Assembly: GCA_022578605.1 (NCBI GenBank)
Contig: MU394067.1
Coordinates: 620,001 to 684,000, forward strand
DNA length: 64,000 nucleotides
Source: Camillea tinctor
Lineage: Eukaryota; Ascomycota; Sordariomycetes; Xylariales; Xylariaceae
Direction of reading: 5' to 3'
In this document: positions 1-10,230 of the stretch, in pieces
Layout: each line of letters opens with the position of its first letter
Numbering within the stretch: the first letter of the stretch is position 1
The notes under the pieces: generated by a model
What the model was told of the DNA's origin: nothing
The model's database searches: none
The model's input: only the letters and a program-made list of their open reading frames with translations
Made by a program: the position numbers and the translations under genes

Positions 1-489
1 GTGGCGGGTGGTTGCTACTATCCCGAATCTCAGGAACGCGAACGATAGAGCATCTGCTCGTCTCTGGGCTTATAGAGTAGGTATATTTACCATTCACACT
101 GTCTGGAGAATGCCCTGCGCCAGAGAGTGGGGGTTTTCAAGATACATGATGTTATAAACAGGAACGGTCTCATATTGAGGTTCCTAATGCCATACATGGC
201 TGGGTCTAACAAAAGGGAGATTAGTTGTGTTGTTACAGAGAGAAGGTTTAATGAGCGTACGAGGACCAGTCAGGCTAGAGGTCTTCCAGCTCGTCCGCAA
301 GCTCTCTCGACCGCAGAAATCGTAATAGCATCTTTGCATTTTTAAGTACGGTGGTGGTTACGAAGGCATAAAGGCGTTCATAGGTTAGGTAGCAATGACT
401 ATTCTCATTAATAATGTCTTTGTCTATTAACAGTCTCATGTGAGGTATATCAGTCTGTAATCTATCTATCGCATCTATCGTCTATCTCA
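1..489. other. Intergenic sequence downstream of the glycosyltransferase gene
   Basis: No convincing gene is seen. A 72-codon open frame on the plus strand has no recognisable domain and no splice context. The right end carries short TCTATC-rich low-complexity sequence just beyond the stop codon of the minus-strand gene. Confidence 0.6.
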
Positions 490-2082
490 TCAATTCCTCA
501 TAACCTCGTCACTCTCCGGCTTCCCCACCGAAGCTAACCCCCACAGCTCCTCTTCCACAATGCGGAAACAATCCAAAGCCTCGTTCTCCCTCTGCAGCTC
601 ACGCACCCGCTGCCTCGGCGTTTTCTCCCTCCTCTCTTCCTTATCTCTATCCTCTTCTGAGCCATCGTCATCCCGCAACACCCACTCTACACCCTCCCGC
701 ACCGCCCCCGCGCTCGCACGCGCCCCGCACTTTAAATCCACCCCGATCCCGCTCCACGCCACCCGCTCCGCGTTCTCGCCCTTGTCCATACCTTCCCCGG
801 CAACTACCATCGGCACCCCGTGCGCGATCCCGTGGCTCACGGCCCCGAAGCCCCCGTTGTGGATCCAGATGTCGGCGTGCGGGAGCGCGGCGTCGTAGGA
901 GAGGTAAGGGGCTATGAAAGCGTTGGGGGGAAGGGCGTCGTCTGCGGTGTTGGGGGGTGTGGAGGAAGAGGAAGTGGTGGAGGGCGTGGGGGAAGGGGAG
1001 GTGGACGATGCGGATAGCGACGTCAGACGCGCGTTCTTCCACCCCAGTATCGCGAGCACGATGTACCCCTCGTCGCCGGCGAACGCCCGGATCGTCGGGA
1101 CGATGAGGTCCTGCGGGTTGGTCTCCACCGTGCCCTGCGCGACGAGGAGGATCTTCTTGCGCTGCGGGTTCGCGCGCGCGAGGGAGGCCGAGTTGGATAG
1201 GATCGTGGGCCACCAGGGGAAGTCGGGGGTATGCTGCTCTTTTCCTTTCTCGTTCCCCTCTGCATCGCTGTCTTCTTTGCGCTTCTCCCCCTGCACCAAC
1301 CCCACGAACCGGAACCCCGCCGGCCACGCCCCCCGCGGGTACTCCAGCCCCGGCACCCCCAGCTGCAGGATCCGCTCGTGGCACACGTAGTTCTCCCCGC
1401 TGAGGAACACGTGTCCCGGCCCCAACCCCCGCGCCGCCCCCGCCTCCCGCAGCTTCTCCTCCAGTAGCTCCGTCAGCGGCGCCGCCTTGCGCGCCCACGC
1501 CGCCCAGAGCCTCTCGTTGCGCTCCCGCGCCGCCGCCGCGGATAGAGAGTGCTTGTGCCCGTACCCGAGCGGCGGCGCCTCCGCCCCGCTCCGCAGCGCC
1601 GGCACCGTCACCGACACGCACAGCGACCGCGGCCGCGGCCCCGGCGCGTCCAGCGGCGCCCCGCACCGCAGCGGCAGCACCCCGTAGAAGAAAGCCTCCG
1701 CGAGGATAATCACTTCGCGCGACGGGTCGCCGTGCCGCATCAGCCGCAGCGCCGCGCACACACTGGCCCACGCCGACGGCAGCGGGCACAGCACTTGCTC
1801 GCGCAGGTCGATCAGCACCCGCTCGTACCACGGCTGCGACGCGTAGTCCGCCACCGGCGGGCGCGCCCAGTACGCTTGGTCGTCGATGTTGCAGGGGCCT
1901 TGCAGCGCGATGAAGGTCGCCCCCGTGCTGGCGATGCGGGCGCGGTGCGCGGTGGGCCCGAGGAAGTACACCGTCCATCCCCGGGAGGCGAGCCACGAGG
2001 AGATGCGCAGCATGGGGGCGATGTGCCCCATGAGGGAGTGCGAGACTATGAGGATTAGGGGACGGGGGGATGAGGAGGCCAT
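490..2082 (-). CDS. Family 1 (UDP-sugar) glycosyltransferase, MGT-like
   Basis: Predicted 530-residue, intronless, soluble GT-B enzyme that would transfer a sugar from a nucleotide-sugar donor to a small lipophilic acceptor. Seen: the N-terminus (about residues 9-35) has the acceptor-domain start ILIVSHSLMGHIAPMLRIS. The C-terminal donor site holds DIWIHNGGFGAVSHGIAHGV followed by PMVVAGEGMDKGENAERV, matching the signature of UGT/MGT proteins (HxGxGxxxE..G.P....P...DQ..NA..V). Two low-complexity Ser/Thr/Pro or Lys/Glu inserts (around residues 275-290 and 370-400) are unusual and probably loops. The start follows a clean upstream region and gives the full N-terminal fold. GC content is far above the flanks. 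The acceptor is unknown: a sterol, polyketide or xenobiotic are all possible. No biosynthetic partner is adjacent. Confidence 0.85.
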   Translation of the reverse strand: MASSSPRPLILIVSHSLMGHIAPMLRISSWLASRGWTVYFLGPTAHRARIASTGATFIALQGPCNIDDQAYWARPPVADYASQPWYERVLIDLREQVLCPLPSAWASVCAALRLMRHGDPSREVIILAEAFFYGVLPLRCGAPLDAPGPRPRSLCVSVTVPALRSGAEAPPLGYGHKHSLSAAAARERNERLWAAWARKAAPLTELLEEKLREAGAARGLGPGHVFLSGENYVCHERILQLGVPGLEYPRGAWPAGFRFVGLVQGEKRKEDSDAEGNEKGKEQHTPDFPWWPTILSNSASLARANPQRKKILLVAQGTVETNPQDLIVPTIRAFAGDEGYIVLAILGWKNARLTSLSASSTSPSPTPSTTSSSSTPPNTADDALPPNAFIAPYLSYDAALPHADIWIHNGGFGAVSHGIAHGVPMVVAGEGMDKGENAERVAWSGIGVDLKCGARASAGAVREGVEWVLRDDDGSEEDRDKEERREKTPRQRVRELQRENEALDCFRIVEEELWGLASVGKPESDEVMRN

Positions 2083-3752
2083 CGTGGATGGGTGTTGGGT
2101 ACGCTGGACTGAGATGCTTGGGTTTGCTGGAAATGGGATGAGTGCTCTATGGTATCTGGTTACATAGCTAGGTGGAGGGCTTATTCATGGTGCCATTTGA
2201 CTGTCTGCCGGTGAGGGAGTGTTATATACTTGTGCGTAGTCGAACAGTACATGCGGTTGGTAAGAGGATTATATGCAGTTGGTCAGAAATCACATGCAGT
2301 TGGTGAGAACGATAAGGTGAGGTTATGCGGTGATGCTGTCCTCATCGATCGTCACTATCAGCTGCTCGCCAGTTGATATTTACTTGACGGTCCGATCCTC
2401 CTAACGTAAGCTTAGTAGTATTTTTGCTTATTGGGTCTTAATACTTGTATTATCACTTCGGAGTTTGGTCTCATGTACGTTATCATATAGTCTTGGCTTT
2501 TATGGATGAGATGAACGTTATGCTAGGTTGAACTTGACATATGTTGGATGATAGCTTACTTTCATCTATACTCCTCACTGCCCCTGGCCCCTGGCCCCTG
2601 AACTTAACTTCCGAATCACTGAAGTCCCAATGGTAGGACATAAAACGAGGAATATCTATACGATAGATAGATATATAGATGGAGCTATATCGAACTTCAA
2701 ATGAACATGATTAGATGATTTACAGTGATGAAGATAAATTAGTCTAAGGTAAATAATGATACCATCAACTTAGTTCACAAAAATAGGGCGAGGTATAAAT
2801 AAGTCAAGTTAGAGAGAATATATAGCAGATAATCCAATCCTTTATTAATAATTTACAGAAAGTCAACATGAGAAATATAAAGTGATTAATCCTTTTCGTA
2901 GCCACGTTTGACATGAACAATATCGTATAGTGTAAAGTATAGATTCATAAGATGGTACAGCTCCAACCTAGGAATATATACATAAGGGCTCTCAGATAGT
3001 ATTAAAATAAGGATGTGAGGTCTTCTTGATCGGGCAAACCCCTATCTTTACGCCTATAATTCGATGATGAGAAAACCTATCCCTTATGCACATGAAGCTA
3101 TAGATATGACTTTGACTTTGTACTTGTACTTGTACCTGTACATGACAATTACCCCTTATCACGTATTCCAGTAGATAGGGGGCGATTCCTATTGCTATCC
3201 TACGGCAACGCGTCGAATTAGGTACCTAGGTACTCTACTGTATGGCATTACAGATGCCAACGTGAGAGTTACGCGGTAGATACGCGGTAGATACGCGCTA
3301 ATGACTTTAGAAATAGAAAGTACCTAGGTAGTGTATCTGTGAATTCTTTGTTCACACCATGGACGTGACGTAGACGCGCACCGTTGCGAGGGGATACCAA
3401 GTTTGCACTCTCGCCGACAATAGGGGTACCTGCAAACAACAGAACAGAACAATAGAATCCAGTTTGCTCACAATAGAATCTGGTTTGCTCTATTGTTGAA
3501 ACCTAGGCGGTGTCGTCTGGCCTAATTCAGAGCTGCACATCCCCCAGTGGTATAAAATACTGGCACCCTCGCCGAGTTTCACCAATTCCTTTCCCCTTCC
3601 ACCTACAACCCACAACAACATTTTTCCTAACCAACGCCGAGAACCATACCACCACTCATCTATCCTAAGAAATGCTATCACTTCTTAATATTAATTAATC
3701 CTCTACCCTCGGCGACTCCCATCTTAATTTCTTCCTAACCAACGACTCACCA
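2083..3752. other. Gene-free AT-rich spacer with short tandem motifs
   Basis: No gene is seen apart from the promoter region next to the glycosyltransferase. It contains a triple CCCCTGG run near 2581-2600, a GACTTTG/GTACTTG run near 3110-3145, and a doubled ACGCGGTAGAT near 3270-3295. A 19-bp unit occurs twice, at 3451-3469 and 3472-3490 (AATAGAATCCAGTTTGCTC, differing at two positions by C/T and A/G). Confidence 0.5.
2251..2310. promoter_or_regulatory. Three near-regular copies of an ATGC(A/G)GTTGGT motif upstream of the glycosyltransferase
   Basis: ATGC(A/G)GTTGGT followed by (A/C/G)AG occurs at 2251, 2273 and 2294, so the copies are 22 and 21 bp apart (two helical turns). They lie about 170-230 bp upstream of the glycosyltransferase start on the opposite strand. 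Such phased repeats often are binding sites for one regulator, but that is inference. Confidence 0.4.
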
Positions 3753-4058
3753 GGGTAATTAGGAAGGCGATTTAATGGAGAAAAATATTTTTTAATGAAG
3801 TGATGACACTTCCGGAAAGCGGCGATGCCGTGCCCTCGGTAACAATGCGGACATGGGATCTTATACTGAATTACAGGATAACTCTCTCGTCCACTATTAC
3901 CTACCCCGAACCGACGAGGGAGTCATCCTGTAGTTCAGTATATGGCCCCGGACGTGGGTACCCGCAACGCGGCCTTCGACCACCGGTGGGCTTTCAGGAT
4001 ATAATGAGTTGTTGGTTTAAAAATAAATTTCTCCATTAAGTCCCCTTCCTAATTACCC
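3753..4058. mobile_element. Foldback/MITE-like element A
   Basis: The 306-bp block begins GGGTAATTAGGAAGG and ends with its reverse complement. About 29 of the first 31 bases pair. An inner pair of arms (around 3871-3901 and 3914-3943) is also complementary, differing mainly by C/T and G/A, as expected for a long palindrome eroded by RIP. It encodes no protein. No clear target-site duplication was found. Confidence 0.7.
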
Positions 4059-4115
4059 AGCTATGTTCGGAATGCTTTTCCACATAGTTAATAATTTCCT
4101 AAACATGGGCTTCCT

Positions 4116-4265
4116 TCACCTGAGAAGCACCTCGACTGCTGGCTGGGTGTGGTGGTGGACGAGCCATGGGGTAGGCTTCTCCCTCTCTCCTGCAGAAGAA
4201 CGACGTAACCATTGGCTCGACCACCCACACATCCAACCAATTGTCTAGGTGCTTCTCTGGTCAGG
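4116..4265. mobile_element. Foldback/MITE-like element B
   Basis: The left arm (CACCTGAGAAGCACCTCGAC onward) pairs with the right arm that ends CTAGGTGCTTCTCTGGTCAGG. Complementarity extends about 55 bp per arm with scattered mismatches, so the element can form a long hairpin. It has no coding capacity. Confidence 0.65.
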
Positions 4266-4296
4266 AAAACCCCTTCTAAGGGCGAAGATACCTGAG

Positions 4297-4344
4297 CTCG
4301 CCCGATCCCACGCCAGAGCACAGCTTGCTCTGGGCTCGGGCGAG
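4297..4344. repeat. GC-rich hairpin
   Basis: CTCGCCCGA pairs with TCGGGCGAG, and inside it CCAGAGCA pairs with TGCTCTGG around a five-base loop. One arm has a five-base insertion. It lies directly beside foldback element B. Confidence 0.55.
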
Positions 4345-5005
4345 TTCTACCACGAAGAATTTCCGTGGATGGATATTGAAGTCCATTCATAATTACTCGA
4401 CCGGACCACGTTGTTCCACCCCCTCGCCCTCGGGTAAGTGAATCTATTCACGTTTCATTCATTCCCAATACGCGACTGTAGCTAATGTTTTTCTCTGGCA
4501 TCAAGGAATTGGATGAAGTCTCTAGAACTCTGGTGCTTCTTTAATAATTTCTTAATCTTGGTTGGAGGCCAACCACTGGGTATGACTCTCTATAGACCCC
4601 GTAATTTTCTCTTGTACAAAAGGATTACGCTCACGAACTTATACCAGCCAACCGCGAGAAGCTAAGCGACCCGAGATATGGCGTCTAATGGTGTCAGCTA
4701 GGACAAGGTTCTCTCAAAGACCTGTGAGTATCTTATCATACGTATCATTGCTATCCCGATGCTTTTTAATACAATTACTAATATTTGATAGCCATAGAGT
4801 TTCTAATGTAACCATTCCGACCTTAAGGGTAATGGTTCCCTAATATCACCCTTCTAATAAGTGTACTTATAATTAACATAAGTTCGCTTAGTGGACTAGA
4901 ATGAGGAAGGTCGAGCCATAAACTATACCCATAATCACATCGTGCAGGCGGGTGTTCCAGCCCATCAGCCTGCCTGGCATCTTAACCTCCTCTTTCACTG
5001 TAATG

Positions 5006-5058
5006 TAGCACCACTTGCTAACATCTCATTGATTATGAGATGTTGGCGGGTGGTGCTA
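5006..5058. repeat. Short inverted repeat (hairpin)
   Basis: TAGCACCACTTGCTAACATC pairs with GATGTTGGCGGGTGGTGCTA. The three mismatches are C/T or G/A type, leaving a small loop. Confidence 0.6.
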
Positions 5059-5090
5059 TAGCCAAATGACGAACACATGTTGTGTGGTTC

Positions 5091-5177
5091 CATGTCCTGA
5101 CTTTTCACTCCTTCATAAACATATAACATCATAACCATGAACACCAACGTATCCTAGGAGTGGAAAGTCAGGACATG
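5091..5177. mobile_element. Small foldback element with 21-bp terminal inverted repeats
   Basis: CATGTCCTGACTTTTCACTC at the left end pairs with GAGTGGAAAGTCAGGACATG at the right end with one mismatch, enclosing about 45 bp of AT-rich sequence. Confidence 0.6.
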
Positions 5178-5889
5178 CAGCAGACACAAAAGGCAGCACG
5201 CAAGCCACGAAAGCCACCACCAGGCGTGTCATTGGCTGGCCCTGGTTGTGGACAGGGACCACCTTATGGCGATGGAACGAGTTTCCAAGCGCTAGTAAAC
5301 AACCCTAAGGGCGGATACCCCCCGGATGGGGATGACTGCTTGTCTACCCCCTTCTAGCTGCCTCCGGCTGCCCACAATAGCTTTGGCCCAATGTGCCTTG
5401 AAGGATCTTAGGTTAGAGTTAAGAACTCGGTTAACTCCCTGGACGAAGAGTCCATCTTATAAGTAGTATCAATGGCTGCTTGCCCTGATGCTATTTATAA
5501 GTTGTGACTAGGAGGATGATACGACGGGGGTTCGATTGGGGATCTGAGCTTAGAGCCGCCCTCCGGTCCTTCCCCCCGGTGTTAAATACGGAAGCTCTAT
5601 GGAAAACGTGAGTACGCAATAATTTGCCTCAATAACTTCATATAAGACTGACCCTTCCTCCTAACCAAATAGGCTAATCTAGTCCATGAGGGTGGAAATT
5701 CGTTCCGTAAAGGTGTCGTCATTTCCTTGAGAACGTTCAAAGGCAAGTATATCCTACACTGTACACTACTTCCCTGCTTATCAAACCCTTTTCATAATTT
5801 GTACTTCTGGCTACTTGCATTTGCTGACGAGATATATCTATCTACCCAGGATCGATAGTCGCCTTTACCTCCATAAGAGGCCAATAAAA

Positions 5890-6044
5890 AAGTCAGTTGG
5901 AAGCAACTACAATCAGTCATGTTCGACAGAGACATAGAGAGCTAGGTATCCACCGACCTAGCTTCGGCGATACAAAGGCGTGATGGATGCATAGCTCTCT
6001 GTGTCTCTGTTGAACATAACTGGTGGCTGTTTCCAAGTGACTTG
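5890..6044. mobile_element. Foldback/MITE-like element with long arms
   Basis: Left-arm sequence AGTCATGTTCGACAGAGACA pairs with TGTCTCTGTTGAACATAACT on the right, and pairing continues outward to GTCAGTTGGAA / TTCCAAGTGACTTGAC. Mismatches are mainly transitions. It has no coding capacity. Confidence 0.65.
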
Positions 6045-6293
6045 ACCAGGTCCACTATGTAATTCACCATACGACCGACTGTCGAAATATGGAATCCTGG
6101 AGAAGAGCGATGGCTCAAATACTAAACAAGAATGATGCTGTTCTTGCCATATCAACTGCAGCTTAATGGAAGCCACCCTGCAATAATTGGTCAGGGCGCT
6201 GCTTGCCCCCTGACCTCAAACACGTACATACATTACTGCTGGTAGACGGAGGTTCTGGTCGAACGCGGAGAGCGAGCTGACCGACGTCCCGGC

Positions 6294-6439
6294 ATTACAA
6301 CGTTTTTGTATAAAACAAGCTGTGCAGCTCTCGTGACTACCCGAGCCATCCTGTCCGGAACCTCTGGTGCACCTGTGCAGGATGGGCCGTGCCTTCATGA
6401 GAGAGCCGCACAGCCGGTCTTATACAGAAACGTTGTAAT
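6294..6439. mobile_element. Foldback/MITE-like element with about 43-bp arms
   Basis: ATTACAACGTTTTTGTATAA pairs with TTATACAGAAACGTTGTAAT, and the pairing continues inward through GCTGTGCAGCTCTC / GAGAGCCGCACAGC. It is non-coding. Confidence 0.65.
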
Positions 6440-6522
6440 TCAAAATGAGAAGTGACCAATGGACGGTCGACTGCTTGTCTGCCGTCCATCATAACTTCAT
6501 AATAATAATCGTCTTGGGCCGG

Positions 6523-6639
6523 GTCAGGAAAATCCCTTAGGTTCTAGTATGTTTACGCTCGCAGATGGGCTTTCCTTTCCTCCTCCTCTCTTTCCCCCTT
6601 TCTGTTTATTCAACGCTGGACTCGAAAACATTTCCTGAC
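6523..6639. repeat. Possible element bounded by a GTCAGGAAA / TTTCCTGAC pair
   Basis: GTCAGGAAA at the left and TTTCCTGAC at the right form a 9-bp inverted pair about 117 bp apart. A TCAGGAAAA(C/T)CCCTT stretch also occurs at 4261 beside foldback element B. The pair is short and could be chance. Confidence 0.3.
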
Positions 6640-7189
6640 TTCCGTTCCTCATATTGGTATATGAACTGAGCTAATTCGACTCATTTGTCATAGTCCCTCC
6701 TACCAAGAGAGCCGGAAGAGGTGGAGATGGCTGATTGCCTGGGCCCCGCCGTCCGCTCGCAAGGAGACTGGAAAGCCTAGTTAGTCACTTGTTTCTTTTG
6801 CTTGCCATGAGTTTGTGGACATAAAGCTGACATACCGACTCACAACTAGTGCCGGTCCCTAAAAGCCGGATACGATGAAGCCTGCGAGTGCTTCTCGCTA
6901 CAGAGACATTGGGGTTATAAGATATAGCACCGCGTGTGCGATATCTTGGCTGGCCACGTGGTTAAAACCACTGTGGGGAGGACCCAGGCGGGAGGGCTGA
7001 TTGCCCTTGGTGCGAGAAATCGGCCACGCCATATGGACGGGACTTATTCCGAGCACGTCCGAATGGCGTCCGACCTGGGGCTCGCGATGCGACACCACTA
7101 TGGCTTTCCAGGCTCCAGAATGTCGTCTTCGTCTGAAGCGATGCCGGATCGGCATTGAAATATGCATCATCTATGGCGGGCGTCTTGTA

Positions 7190-7990
7190 TCTGCCCAGGA
7201 GCATCATCGGCGGCCGAACGACTCGCCAGGCTCGGGATAGTCGGGTGCGTGCCTTCTATCCCGCCTAGGACGAATGGCCGGTCTTGGTACCCGCCAGGCT
7301 CGCGAGGCGATGGCGACAGGGTGCCACTTTGTTTGCAATGCAGACAAAGCATGGAGTGCACCCACCAGGCTCGCGATTGGGGGGTGCGTCCCTACCGTCC
7401 AGCCTGGGGATGAGGTACTCCAGTTCAAGATAGGGGGCACATCCCTAGTACCCATCAGGCGCGCGCGGAGCATGACCACAACCAGTCCTGTAACAGTCAT
7501 GAAGGATGTACCCGTTCACGGGCTACCGCCCTACAAGAACTGTCCGAAGGGACACTTAAGGGGGGTATGAACCCACAGAAGAAGCAAATGCGGGGTGCGT
7601 GCCCGCCATCGAGGTCTTCAAGATGTGGGTGTGTTTCTGTCGTCACCTAGCCTCGTGATGGCGGGGTGCTTCCCTGCTGATGATGAGATTAAAGGAAAGA
7701 TAACGGGGTGTGCCCCCGGTATTCACCAGGCTCGTGCCTGCAGGTGCGTCCCCGCCATCGAGGTCTTCAAGACGTGGGTGTGCTTCTGTAGCCACCAAGC
7801 CTCGTGATGGCGGGGTGCGTCCCTGCCGCTCAGCCTAGAACGAAAGGTGGGTCTGTGATGCCCACCAGGCTCGCGATGTTGGGGTGCGTCCCTACCATCA
7901 GCAGATTGAGGTGAAAGGGTGCGTCCCTGCTACCAACACCATGAGTGGCTGGGTGCGTCCCTACCACTCACCAGGCTCGCGACAGGGCGT
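7190..7990. repeat. Degenerate minisatellite (CACCAGGCTCGCGATG...GGGTGCGTCCCT unit)
   Basis: A core made of (C)CACCAGGCTCGCGATG followed by GGGGTGCGTCCCTACC recurs irregularly at about 7225, 7290, 7363, 7725, 7865 and 7970, with isolated GGGTGCGTCCC cores between. One longer unit, GTGCGT(G/C)CCCGCCATCGAGG plus about 75 bp, is nearly duplicated at about 7595-7680 and 7743-7820. Open frames here are products of the repeat and do not look like genes. Confidence 0.65.
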
Positions 7991-8757
7991 GTCGCTTCCA
8001 TGACGAGGAAATCTGCGTGGTAATTCTGGGCAACGGCCGACCAAATTCCAACAACAACTGTATCCCGGAAACACACCACAAGGAAATCTTTCCAGAATTC
8101 ACCAAGTAGGGGAGAATATCACTGTTCAAGGCGACAATGAACAAAAGATCGATAGCTTTGTGGCGGCATGCCAACACAGGAATAACCCCCCCGAATCATA
8201 AAGTAGCACTACTAACGGTGTTGATACTGGCCCCATGACAGCTCCGTTACCGCCGCGTGCTTCCCCTGCCAAGGGAGCCACCTAACGATTTCATAACCAC
8301 CGTTGCTCGCCATGCTCAGCATGCCTAACCAGCTTGCTGAGCGATGGAATGTTCGAGCAAAACTAAGTCTCTAAAGGACAGAAACAAGCCATTGGCTGCT
8401 TGCCGGGCTTTAATAAACAAAGAAAAAGGCAGAGGGCAAGTAAAAGGGCAAGGAGTTTTCTGCTTGAAATGTTCTCCTCCCAGCCTCCTAACTTAATGTC
8501 ATGGATGGACACTGGTCTGCGGCCCAGCCTATCCATGTCCCTTCAGACTGATGCAGCGAAACGGGAAGCAGCCGGTTGGTTGTTTGTCTGCTTGACAACA
8601 ACCAAGGAAAGAATCCAGAACATGGAACACATCGATCACCCTTTCATCAGGGTCGGTCGGCCGGCTGCTTTCATGGCTAGCCCATCACACCCTATCGCTG
8701 ATACTTTGGGGATCTCACTCAAAGGGGCGGAATGGTCCGGTCCGGTTCCTCGTCGAT

Positions 8758-8780
8758 CTGGAAGATGGAATATCTTCCAG
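8758..8780. repeat. Nine-base-pair perfect hairpin
   Basis: CTGGAAGAT and ATCTTCCAG flank a five-base loop. GGTTCC and GGAACC lie further out on both sides, which suggests remains of a larger foldback. Confidence 0.45.
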
Positions 8781-9008
8781 TCGATTGTGTAAGGATCCTC
8801 GCGTAGAGATCTCGTTCAGGAACCGGCCGGGGTTCGACCTGGAGTTAATGGCCAGATGGGTGCCGGCCACGGCCCACGGTGCCGAGGGTCCAGATCTACC
8901 AGGAAATGACTGAGTATGTACCGGGTCTAAAAGGGGGAGAAAGCACGATCCATGACTAGCACTTGAGCTATGTCTGATGGGAAAAGATACGAAGAGCAAT
9001 CCCTAATT

Positions 9009-9066
9009 AGCTCTTGCGTGTAGCCAATTCTCCAGTAACCTGGGGAGCTGGCTACACGCAAGAGCT
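9009..9066. repeat. Perfect 18-bp inverted repeat
   Basis: AGCTCTTGCGTGTAGCCA pairs perfectly with TGGCTACACGCAAGAGCT around a 22-base spacer that itself contains CTCC/GGAG. A G-rich tract (13 consecutive G, about 9086-9098) follows. The perfect arms suggest this copy is younger than the eroded foldbacks to the left. Confidence 0.6.
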
Positions 9067-9150
9067 GATTCGTGAAAGAGTAGGAGGGGGGGGGGGGAGG
9101 GAGGGGGGTTGTACAAAAAGTCAGAAGAGGGAAGAGGGTATCTCTTTTCA

Positions 9151-10230
9151 CGTATTTAGGAGTATCAAGCTACCTCTGGGCTCAGTACTACCGATCACTT
9201 ATCTGTATCTACTATATATACACTCAACACATTTCCTGATACTACCAATTCAGTACATCGTACACGTATATAGCTTACGTATCGTGATAATGATAAACGT
9301 GACTGAATCATGGAATAGTGTGTTAGTTATCCCCCATATCACGCGAGGTAAATTTTCTGTTGGTTGATATTCGGCTTGGCCCTTCGCGTCTACTTAGCCT
9401 CGTGGGAGTGCTGTAATGTGAAAACAAATGGTCGTCTAGATAACTCCGTTCAAGATTAAAACATTAATCATTGATACTATGATATCCCCACAATTTGGGG
9501 GTGTATTCACAGTGTGTAAGAACGATGGCACTATTTGGTCTGAAGGACTTTCACACGACACAGGGACTCTTGATAAGCACAAATGGGATGACTTGGAATC
9601 TGTTTCCAGTTTGCGGCGGCAGAAGCTAGTATACATTCGTGTGTGTATCTGGGGTGGAAGGCTAACCGCGTCGTAACCAAACTCATTAATACCTCACGAG
9701 TCTGGGTTGTTTACGTGATGTTTATGTACTGAAATGTCGTATAGTACATGAGAATAGCTCCTTTATAATTCATAGAATGTGTAGTCTTGTATAAGCTACG
9801 ATGTTTTATATGGCAACTCTGTAAGTGATATGCTAGAATACGGTATAGTATATACAAGACGGCAAGCATCTTTTAGATGAATATAAAGAGTCTTATATCT
9901 ATAATTAGTGGCATCAAAGGTAATTGTAGTTTGTAAATGGTAGTACTCTATTCTGTTCTTGCGCTGAAGAGAGTAAGAAAGAGCTCCCTCCAGCCTATAC
10001 TACCTTAGAACTAGCTATTAGTAATTACAGAGCATCTTATTTTACATTCTCCAGCCCAAGAACATTGTGATTACCCAGACTCCCATTAGAACCCTCGCAA
10101 CAGGTTCCTTTTCTACAATTTTTATACTTGGCGGCTTCATGTCATAGCCTCCACAGCTGTCATAGAACCCTAACATGTGTAGCTGTTAAGGATATCCATA
10201 TAGATTCTGTCCAAGTGAACCTGCCAAACA
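9151..10230. other. AT-rich spacer
   Basis: No gene with domain or splice support was found. Complementary open frames around 9436-9676 show no recognisable protein feature. Confidence 0.5.

Noticed and set aside
668..1996. 442-codon frame overlapping the glycosyltransferase on the same strand
   Set aside because: Arg/Ala/Gly-rich shadow frame of a GC-rich gene, with no domain.
7274..7570. 98-codon frames across the minisatellite
   Set aside because: Frames arise from the repeat unit and lack coding signals.
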